A stretch of 64,000 bases of DNA from Balaenoptera acutorostrata. Lineage: Eukaryota; Chordata; Mammalia; Artiodactyla; Balaenopteridae. Both the position numbers and the translations under genes were made by a program. Where the stretch lies: contig NW_026646025.1 in the NCBI RefSeq assembly GCF_949987535.1, forward strand, positions 1,922,001 through 1,986,000, in the 5' to 3' direction. Positions 52,141 through 62,764 of the stretch are shown here, one piece after another. Each line of letters opens with the position of its first letter. The first letter of the stretch is position 1. The notes beneath the pieces are model-generated. The model saw nothing but the letters and a program-made list of their open reading frames with translations. It had not been told where the DNA came from and did no database searches.

Positions 52141-53021
52141 ATGACCACTGTCATCACAATGCCCCATGACAGATGTCATCACAATTCGCCATGGTCCTTG
52201 TCATCACAATGCTCCATGAACCGTGTCATCACAAGGTTCCAGGACACTTGTCATCACAATGATCCAAGATCACATTCATCACAGTGCTCCATGAAACCTG
52301 TCATCTCAATGCTCCATAGCCTTTGAATTCACAATGCTCCATGGCCCCTGTAATCACAATGCTCCATGACGCATTTCATCACAATGCTCCAAGACCGCTG
52401 TCAACAGAATGCCCCATGATGCCTGCCATCACAAATCTCCATGGCCTCTCTTACCAAAGAGCTCCATGATCCCTGTCAGCACAATGTTCCATGACAGTTT
52501 TCGTCACAATACTCCATGTCCTGTCTCATCAAGAGTTCTCTGCCCATATCATCACAATGTTCCTTGTCACCTTTAATCACAATGCTCCATACCCTTTCAC
52601 CACAATGCTCCAGAAATCTTGTCATCGCATTGTTCCTTAACCGTGTCATCACAATTCTCCATGAACCTTGTCATCACAATTCTCCAGAATTCTTGTCATC
52701 ACAATGTTCCATGGCCGTGTCATCACAATGCTCCATGGCCCTTGTCATCATAATGCTCCAGAATTCTTGTCATCACAATGTTCCATGACCGTATCATCAC
52801 AATGCTCCATGGCCCTTGTCATGACAATGCTCCAGAATTCTTCTCATCACAATGTTCCATGACCGTGTCATCACAATGCTCCATGGCGATTGGCATCACA
52901 ATGCTCCAGAATTCTTGTCATCACAATGTTCCATGGCCGTGTCATCACAATGCTCCATGGCCCTTGTCATCATAATGCTCCAGAATTCTTGTCATTACTA
53001 TATTCCATGAACGTGTCATCG
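52141..53021 (+). repeat. Terminal A module T9 (881 bp, two trimers short)
   Basis: It is 148 bp (exactly two 74 bp trimers) shorter than the standard terminal module. In its 5' half it has the T1/T10 haplotype (GAATTCAC near 52325, GACGCATTT near 52369), unlike T8, although the modules before it match the T8-containing unit. The trimers carrying GCTTCAG and AGATTTC in T8 are absent. Confidence 0.92.
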
Positions 53022-55401
53022 CTGATTCTGTTCCTAAGTCATGCCCTGACAGTGTCCTCAGCTAAGGGCCTGACGCTAGGCCTCACTCAGGCCCTGTCGC
53101 TCTCCCTAAGTCAGGCTCTGATGCTGTCCCTACCTGAAGCCCTGACACTGGTTCTAAATAAGGATCTGATACTCTCAGTAACTAAGGTTTTGACACTATG
53201 CTTAGGTCCTTTCCTGACACTCTCCCTAGACCATAACCTGAGCCTGTCCCTAGCAAATGTCGTGCCTCTTATGCTAACTACAGCCCTGCTGCTGTCCTTA
53301 ACTAAGGGCCTAAAATTACTCTCGAGGCTGTGACCCTGTCCGTACCTAAGGCCTCGATGTTCGTCCTATTTCAGGGCCTGACACTGTCCCTAACTAAGGC
53401 CCTGCGGCCGTCAATATCTAAAGTCCTGACACTATCCTGAGCTAATTTCTTGACCCATCTCTTACCAAGGTCCTGAAACTGTCCCTAAGGAAGCCCTGAT
53501 GCTGTCTCGAAGTGAGGCCTTGAGGCTGTCCCTAACAGAGGCCCTGATAATATCTTTAACATAGCCCCTGAGGTTGATCCTACCGTGGCTCTTAGGCTGC
53601 TCCTAAGTCATGCCCTGACACTGTCTCTAGCTAAGGCCCTGACGCTAGGCCTCACTCAGGCCCTGTCCCACTCCCTAAGTCAGGCTCTGACGCTGTTCCT
53701 ACCCGAAGCCCTGACACTCACTGCTCCTAAATTAGGTCCTGATGTGCTAAGTAACTAAGGTCTTGACACTATCCCTAGGTCATTTCCTGACACTCTCCCT
53801 AGACCTTAACCTAACCTTCTCTTTAGCTACTGTCGAGATTAGCTAAAGAGATTCTTTAGAACGAGATTCTTTCATCTTCTGAATATAGTTTTCTTCAAAA
53901 CGTAGTTTTTATAGTGTTACTAACTTTAAACAAAATGTACTCAACTGCTGTGGAATCTTCCTTCATAGGAGCGTGCATGGTTCACTTCTGCATCTGCTTG
54001 TGGTGGTGTTCAGGTTGCTTTCAGCTGTAGATCCCCTTATGCTAGCTAAATCACTGATTCTGTCCCTAAATGAGGCCCTGAATTTAGGTGCGAGGGCGTG
54101 AACCTGTCCCTAACTGAGGCCTGGAGGCTTGTCCTAATGCAGGCCCTGACACTGTCCCTAACTAAGGCTCTGACACTACACCTAACTCAGTCACTGACAC
54201 TGTACCTAACTAAGGCTCTGATGCTAGTCCTAACTTAGGCCCTGACACTGCCTCTAACTAAGGCCCTGCTGCCATCAATATCTGAACACCTGATATTATC
54301 CTGAGCTAATAGCCTGACCCATGTCTTACCAAGGTCCTGAAACTTTCCCAAAGTAAGCCCTGACGCTGTCCCTAAGTGAGGCCTTGAGGCTATCCCTAAC
54401 GGAGGCCCTGATAATAGCTTTAACGAAGACCCTAATGCTGATCCTACAGAGGCCTTTATGCTGCTCCTAAGTCATGCCCGGATACTGTCCCTTACTCAGG
54501 CCCTAAAGATAGGCCTCACTTAGGCCCTGTTGCTGTACCTTAGTTAGGCTCTGATGCTGTCCATACATCAAGCCCTGGCACTGGTCCTGATTAAGGCGCT
54601 CACGCTGCTGCTAACTAAGGCCCTGATGCTCTCAATAACTAAGGTCTTCTCGTTATCCCTTGGTCATTTCCTTTCACTATCTCTGGCCTGGAACCTGACT
54701 CTGTCCCGAGATAATCTCCTGCATCTTATGCTAACTGAAACCCTAATGCTCTCCCGAACTAAGGCCCTGACTACTCCTAACTAAGGACATGACACTGAAT
54801 CTAACAAAGGCCCAGAATCTGTCCTTAATATAGGCCCTGCTGCCAGCAATACCTAAAAACCTGACACTCTCCTGAGCTAATATCCTGACTCATTTCTAAC
54901 CAAGGTCCTGACACTGTCCCGAAGAAAGCCCTGTCACTGTCTTTAAGTGAAGACCTGAGGCTGTCTGTAACTCAGACCCTGAAGCTTTCCCTAACTGAGG
55001 CCTTGACGCTGTGACTAACTAGGGCTCCGGTCATGTCTTTACCTAGGAGCCTAAAGCTGATCCAACAAAGGCACTGATGCTGCTCCTAAGTCATTCCTTG
55101 ACAGTGTCCCCAGCTAAGGGCCTGACATTAGGCCTTACTCAGGCCCTGTCACTCTCCCTAAGTCAGGCCCTCATGCTGTCCCTACCTGAAGCCCTAACAC
55201 TGCTTCTGAATAAGTCCCTGAGAGTCTCGGTAACAAAGGTCTTCACACTATCCTTAGGTCATTTCCTGACACGATTCCAAGCCTTTACCCTAACCCTGTC
55301 CCGAGCTAATGTCCTACCTCTTATGCTAACTAAAGACCTTATGCTGTGCCTAATTCAGGCACTGAATTTAGTCCCAAGGCCGCTAGACTGTCCCTAACTC
55401 G
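53022..55401 (+). repeat. Family B block 10 (complete, 2,380 bp)
   Basis: It shares AACGAAG (54425) with B7-B9 but not their other two variants. It shares C at 53074 (GACGCTAGG) and T at 54130 (GGCTTGTCC) with B11. Private changes cluster at about 54840-54860 (GGCCCTGCTGCC, ATACCTAAAAACC). Confidence 0.97.
53835..54034. other. 200 bp non-repetitive insert in B10
   Basis: Same offset and sequence as the B1 insert. Confidence 0.85.
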
Positions 55402-55774
55402 GCTCGATGCCCTTATCATCACAATGTTCCATGACCACTGTCATCACAATGCTCTACGCCCTTGTCATCACAATGCTCCATAACCCCTGTCATCACAATG
55501 CTCCATGACCTTGGTCATCACAATGCTACATGCCATTGTCATCACAATGCTCCATGCCCTTATCATCACAAGTCTCCATGACCCCTTTCATCACAAGTCT
55601 CCATGACGCTTGTCTAAAATGCTCCATGCCTGTGAAATCACAAAGCTCCATGCCCCCTGTCATCACAAGTCTCCATGACTCTTGTCATCACAATGCTCCA
55701 TGGCCTTTGTCATCACAATGTTCCATGGCCCCTGTCATCACAGTGCTCCATGATACCTTTCATCGCAAATCTAG
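55402..55774 (+). repeat. A-block leader L10 (373 bp)
   Basis: It has GACGCTTGTC, as in L1-L6, and a private GGTCATCAC near 55515 where the others have GGTCATCGC. Confidence 0.93.
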
Positions 55775-58002
55775 ATGACCACTGTCATCACAATGCCCCA
55801 TGACAGATGTCATCACAATTCGCCATGGTCCTTGTCATCACAATGCTCCATGAACCGTGTCATCACAAGGTTCCAGGACACTTGTCATCACAATGATCCA
55901 AGATCACATTCATCACAGTGCTCCATGAAACCTGTCATCTCAATGCTCCATAGCCTTTGTATTCACAAAGCTCCATGGCCCCTGTAATCACAGTGCTCCA
56001 TGACCCTTTTCATCACAATGCTCCAAGACCGCTCTCAACACAATGCCCCATGACGCCTGACATCACAAATCTCCATAGCCTCTCTTACCAAAGAGCTCCA
56101 TGATCCCTGTCAGCAGAATGTTCCATGACACTTTTCGTCACAATACTGCATGACCACTGTCATCACAGAGTTCTCTGCCCATATCATCACAATGTTCCTT
56201 GTCACCTTTAATCACAATGCTCCATACCCTTTCACCACAATGCTCCAGAAATCTTGTCATCGCATTGTTCCTTGACCGTGTCATCACAATTCTCCATAAA
56301 ACTTGTCATCACAATTCTCCAGAATTCTTGTCATCACAATGTTCCATGGCCGTGTCATCACAATGCTCCATGGCCCTTGTCATGACAATGCTCCAGAATT
56401 CTTCTCATCACAATGTTCCATGACCGTGTCATCACAATGCTCCATGGCCATTGTCATCACAATGCTCCAGAATTCTTGTCATCACAATGTTCCATGGCCG
56501 TGTCATCACAATGCTCCATGGCCCTTGTCTTTACAATGCTCCAGAATTCTTGTCATCACAATGTTCCATGACCGTATCATCACAATGCTCCATGGCCCTT
56601 GTCAGCACAATGCTCCAGAATACTTCTCATGACAATGTTCCATGACTGTGTCATCACAATGCTCCATGGCCCTTGTCAGCACAATGCTCCAGAATTCTTC
56701 TCATGACAATGTTCCATGACCGTGTCATCACAATGCTCCATGGCCCTTGTCATCGCAATGCTGCAGAATTCTTGTCATCACCATGTTCCATGACCATGTC
56801 ATTACAATGGTCCATGGCCCTTGTCAGCACAATGCTCCAGAATTCTTGTCATCAAAATGTTCCATGACCGTGTCATCACAATGCTACCTGACCCTGGTCA
56901 TCACAGTTCTCCATGACCTTTGTCATCACAATGCTCTATGTCGCTTTTCATCACAATTTTCAATGACCTCTTTAATCACTATGCTCGCTGACCATTTTCA
57001 TCATATTTCTCTAGTGTCATTACAATACCCCATGGCCCCTTTCTTCACAATGCTCCATGATGCCTGTCATCACAATGCTCCATGGCTTTTGTTATCACAA
57101 TGCTCCAGGACCAGTTTCATCACAGTTCTCCATCCCCTTTGTCATCATGGTGCACAATGAAACCTTTCATTAAAATGCTCCATGACACTAGTCATCACAA
57201 TAATCCATGGCCTTTATCGTCACAATGCTCCTATGCACTTTTCATCACGATGTTCCATGAATACTTTCATCACATTGCTCCATGACCATTGTCATCACAA
57301 TAGTCCATACCCTTGTCAACACAATGCTGCATAATCCCTGTCATCACAATTCACCATGACAGCTGTCATCACAATAATCCAGGACAATTTTCATCACAGT
57401 GCTTCATGCCCCCAGTCATCACAGTGCTCCATGATACCTTTCATCACAATTCCTAGATGACGAATGTCACACAATGCCCCATGACACTTGTCATCACAAT
57501 TCGCTATGACCCTTGTCATCACAATACTCGATGTACCGTGTCATCACAGTGTTCCAGGACACATGTCATCACAATGATCCATGTCTACTTCCATCACCAT
57601 GCTCCAATAGCCCTGTCATCACAATGCTCCATGGCCCCTGTTATCATATTGCTCCATGATCTCTTTCATCACAATGCTCCATGACCACTGTCATCACCAT
57701 GCCTCATAACGGCTCTCATCTCAATGCTCCATGGCCCCTTTCATCACAATGCTCCATGAACCCTGTCATCACAATGTACCCTGCCCTTTTCATCACAAAG
57801 CTCCGTGGGCCCTGTCATCACAATGCTCCATGCCCTTGTCATCAAAATACTCCAGAACTCTTGTCATCATAATGCTCCATGCCAATGTCATCAAAATGCC
57901 CCATGACACTTGTCATCACAATGCTCCATGGCCTTTGTCATCACAATGTTCCATGGCCCCTGTCATCACAGTGCTCCATGATACCTTTCATCGCAAGTCT
58001 AG
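55775..58002 (+). repeat. Internal A module M10a (2,228 bp)
   Basis: The 5' half and array (about 56230-56870) resemble the modules at 34407 and 40391. The 3' segment (about 56880-58002) resembles that of the module at 3004 (for example TCACCATGACAGC near 57351 and GATGTACCGTG near 57531) but keeps the two monomers that module lacks. It looks like a mosaic of two module types. Confidence 0.88.
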
Positions 58003-61000
58003 ATGACCACTGTCATCACAATGCCCCATGACAGATGTCATCACAATTCGCCATGGTCCTTGTCATCACAATGCTCCATGAACCGTGTCATCACAAGGTT
58101 CCAGGACACTTGTCATCACAATGATCCAAGATCACATTCATCACAGTGCTCCATGAACCCTGTCATCTCAATGCTCCATAGTCTTTGTATTCACAATGCT
58201 CCATGGCCCCTGTAATCACAGTGCTCTATGACCCTTTTCATCACAATGCTCCAAGACCGCTCTCAACACAATGCCCCATGACGCCTGACATCACAAATCT
58301 CCATAGCCTCTCTTACCAAAAAGCTCCATGATCGTTGTCAGCAGAATGTTCCATGACACTTTTCGTCACAATACTGCATGACCACTCTCATCACAGAGTT
58401 CTCTGCCCATATCATCACAATGTTCCTTGTCACCTTTAATCACAATGCTCCATGCCCTTTCATCACAATGCTCCAGAAATCTTTTTCATCGCAATGTTCC
58501 TTGACTGTGTCATCACAATGCTCCAAGGCCCTTGTCATCACAATGCTCCAGAATTTTTCTCATCACATTGTTCCATGACCGTGTCATCACAATGCTCCAT
58601 GGCCCTTTTCAGCACAATGCTCCAGAATTCCTGTCATCACAATGTTCCATGACCGTGTCATCACAATGCTCCATGGCCCTTGTCATCACAATGCTCCAGA
58701 ATTCTTGTCATCACAATGTTCCATACCGTGTCTGCACAATGCTCCATGGCCATTGTCATCACAATGCTCCAGAATTCTTGTCATCACAATGTTCCATGGC
58801 CGTGTCATCACAATGCTCCATGGCCCTTGCAGGCACAATGCTCCAGAATTCTTCTCATCACAATATTCCATGACCATGTCATCACAATGCTCCATGGCCC
58901 TTGTCATCACAATGCTCCAGAATTCTTGTCATCACAATGTTCCATGACCGTGTCATCACAATGCTCCATGGCCCTTGTCATGACAATGCTCCAGAATTCT
59001 TGTCATCACAATGTTCCATGACCGTGTCATCACAATGCTCCATGGCCCTTGTCATCACAATGCTCCAGAATTCTTGTCATCACAATGGTCCATGACCGTG
59101 TCATCACAATGCTCCATGGCCATTGTCATCACAATGCTCCAGAATTCTTGTCATCACAATGTTCCATGACAGTGTCATCACAATGCTCCATGGCACTTGT
59201 CATCACAATGCTCCAGAATTCTTGTCATCACAATGGTCCATGACCGTGTCATCACAATGCTCCATGGCCATTGTCATCACAATGCTCCAGAATTCTTGTC
59301 ATCACAATGCTCCATGGCCCTTGTCATCATAATGCTCCAGAATTCTTGTCATCACAAAGTTCCATGACCGTATCATCACAATGAAACATGGCCCTTGTCA
59401 GCACAATGCTCCAGAATTCTTCTCATCACAATGTTCCATGACCGTGTCATCACAATGCTCCATGGCCCTCGTCATGACAATGCTCCAGAATTCTTCTCAT
59501 CACAATGTTCCATGACCGTGTCAACAAAATGCTCCTTGGCCACTGTCATCACAATGCTCCAGAATTCTTTTCATCAAAATGTTCCATGGCCGTGTCATCA
59601 CAAAGCTCCATGGCCCTTGTCATCATAATGCTCCAGAATTCTTGTCATTACTATATTGCATGAACGTGTCATCACAATGCTCTATGGCGCTTGTCATCAG
59701 AATGCTACAGAATTCTTGTCATCACAATGTTCCATGACCGTGTCATCACAATGCTCCGTCGCCTTTGTCATCAGAATGCTCCAGAATTCTTGTTATCACA
59801 ATGTTCCATGACCGTGTCATCACAATGCTCCATGGCCCTTGTCAGCACAATGCTCCAGAATTCTTGTCATCACAATGTTCCATGACCGTGTCATCACAAT
59901 GCTCCATGGCCCTTGTCATGACAATGCTCCAGAATTCTTCTCATCACAATGTTCCATGACCGTGTCATCACAATGCTCCATGGCCGTTGTCATCACAATG
60001 CTCCCGAATACTTGTCATCACAATGTTCCTTTGCCCTGTCATCACAATGCTCCAAGTCCCTTGTCATCATAATGCTCCAGAATTCTTGTCATCAAAATGT
60101 TCCATGGCCCTGTCATCACAATGCTCCATGGCCCTTGTCATGACAATGCTCCAGAATTCTTCTCATCACAATGTTCCATGACCGTGTCATCACAATGCTC
60201 CATGGCCCTTGTCAGCACAATGTTCCATGACACTTTTTGTCACAATACTCCATGACCACTGTCATCACAGTGTTCTCTGCCTATATTATCAAAATGTTCC
60301 TTGTCACCTTTAATCACAATGCTCCATGCCCTTTCATCACAATGCTCCAGAAATCTTGTCATCGCAATGTTCCTTGACCATGTCATCACAATGCTCGATG
60401 ACCCTTGTCATCACAATGATCCAGAATTCTTCTCATCACAATGTTCCATGACCGTGTCATCACAATGCTCCATGGCCCTTGTCATGACAATGCTCCAGAA
60501 TTCTTGTCATCACCATGTTCCATGACCATGTCATTACAATGGTCCATGTCCCTTGTCAGCACAATGCTCCAGAATTCTTGTCATCACAATGTTCCATGAC
60601 CGTGTCATCACAATGCTACATGACCCTGGTCATCACAGTTCTCCATGACCTTTGTCATCACAATGCTCTATGTCGCTTTTCATCACAATTCTCAATGACC
60701 ACTTTAATCACTATGCTCGCTGACCATTTTCATCATATTTCTCTAGTATCATTACAATACCCCATGGCCCCTTTCTTCACAATGCTCCATGATGCCTGTC
60801 ATCACAATGCTCCATGGCTTTTGTTATCACAATGCTCCAGGACCAGTTTCATCACAATTCGCCATCCCCTTTGTCATCATGGTGCACAATGAAACCTTTC
60901 ATTAAAATGCTCCATGACACTAGTCATCACAATACTCCATGGCCTTTATGGTCACAATGCTCCCATGCACTTTTCATCTCGATTTTCCATGAATACTTTC

Positions 61001-61735
61001 ATCACATTGCTCCATGACCATTGTCATCACAATAGTCCATACCCTTGTCAACACAATGCTGCATAATCCCTGTCATCACAATTCTCCATGACTGCTGTCA
61101 TCACAATAATCCAGGACAATTTTCATTACAGTGCTTCATGCCCCCAGTCATCACAGTGCTCCATGATACCTTTCATCACAATTCTTAGATTATCAATGTC
61201 ATCACAATGTCCCATGACACTTGTCATCACAATTCGCTATGACCCTTGTCATCACAGTACTCGATGAACCGTGTCATCACAGTGTTCCAGGACACATGTC
61301 ATCACAATGATCCATGTCTACTTCCATCACAATGCTCCAATACCCCTGTCATCACAATGCTCCATGGCCCCTCTTATCATATTGCTCCATGATCACTTTC
61401 ATAACAATGCTCCATGACCACTGTCATCACCATGCCTCATAACGGCTCTCATCTCAATGCTCCATGGCCCCTTTCATCACAATGCTCCATGAACCCTGTC
61501 ATCACAATGTACCCTGCCCTTTTCATCACAAAGCTCCGTGGGCCCTGTCATCACAATGCTCCATGCCCTTGTCATCAAAATGCACCAGAACTCTTGTCAT
61601 CATAATGCTCCATGCCAATGTCATCAAAATGCCCCATGACACTTGTCATCACAATGCTCCATGGCCTTTGTCATCACAATGTTCCATGGCCCCTGTCATC
61701 ACAGTGCTCCATGATACCTTTCATCGCAAATCTAG
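58003..61735 (+). repeat. Internal A module M10b (3,733 bp, expanded array)
   Basis: The longest module in the window. Its 5' segment and array entry match the modules at 3004 and 5478, and its 3' part has the same array interruption (about 60225-60345) as the module at 5478. The extra ~1.2 kb over that module is almost all additional 74 bp trimers. Confidence 0.9.
58465..60225 (+). repeat. Longest 74 bp trimer array
   Basis: About 24 trimers, roughly twice the next longest array. Several trimers have private changes: ATGGTCCATGACC (about 59087 and 59235), GATTCTATATTGC-like degenerate monomers near 59650, ATGAAACATGG near 59382 and CGTCGCC near 59757. It therefore mixes near-perfect and decayed trimers. 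A reverse-strand open frame of 74 codons (58686-58910) exists only because this array happens to lack stops there. Confidence 0.92.
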
Positions 61736-62764
61736 ATGACCACTGTCATCACAATGCCCCATGACAGATGTCATCACATTTCGCCATGGTCCTTGTCATC
61801 ACAATGCTCCATGAACCGTGTCATCACAAGGTTCCAGGACACTTGTCATCACAATGATCCAAGATCACATTCATCACAGTGCTCCATGAAACCTGTCATC
61901 TCAATGCTCCATAGCTTTTGAATTCAAAATGCTCCATGGCCCCTGTAATCACAATGCTCCATGACGCATTTCATCACAATGCTCCAAGACCGCTGTCAAC
62001 AGAATGCCCCATAATGCCTGCCATCACAAATCTCCATGGCCTCTCTTACCAAAGAGCTCCATGATCCCTGTCAGCACAATGTTCCATGACAGTTTTCGTC
62101 ACAATACTCCATGTCCTGTCTCATCAAGAGTTCTCTGCCCATATCATCACAATGTTCCTTGTCACCTTTAATCACAATGCTCCATACCCTTTCACCACAA
62201 TGCTCCAGAAATCTTGTCATCGCATTGTTCCTTAACCGTGTCATCACAATTCTCCATGAACCTTGTCATCACAATTCTCCAGAATTCTTGTCATCACAAT
62301 GTTCCATGGCCGTGTCATCACAATGCTCCATGGCCCTTGTCATCATAATTCTCCAGAATTCTTGTCATCACAATGTTCCATGACCGTATCATCACAATAA
62401 TCTATGGCCCTTGTCAGCACAATGCTCCAGAATTCTTCTCATCACAATGTTCCATGACCATGTCATCACAATGCTCCATGGCCCTTGTCATCACAATGCT
62501 CCAGAATTCTTGTCATCACAATGTTCCATGACCGTGTCATCACAATGCTCCATGGCCCTTGTCATGACAATGCTCCAGAATTCTTCTCATCACAATGTTC
62601 CATAACCGTGTCATCACAATGCTCCATGGCGATTGTCATCACAATGCTCCAGAATTCTTGTAATCACAATATTCCATGGCCGTGTCATCACAATGCTCCA
62701 TGGCCCTTGTCATCATAATGCTCCAGAATTCTTGTCATTACTATATTCCATGAACGTGTCATCG
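61736..62764 (+). repeat. Terminal A module T10 (1,029 bp)
   Basis: T1/T9 haplotype (GAATTCAA near 61920, GACGCATTT near 61963) at full length. It has private changes such as CATAATGCC near 62009 and CAATAATCTATGG near 62396. Its last trimer reads GATTGTCATC, as in T0, rather than GATTGGCATC. Confidence 0.92.

Noticed and set aside
58686..58910. Reverse-strand 74-codon frame in the long trimer array
   Set aside because: It is the antisense translation of A trimers, present in only one array, and has no family resemblance.
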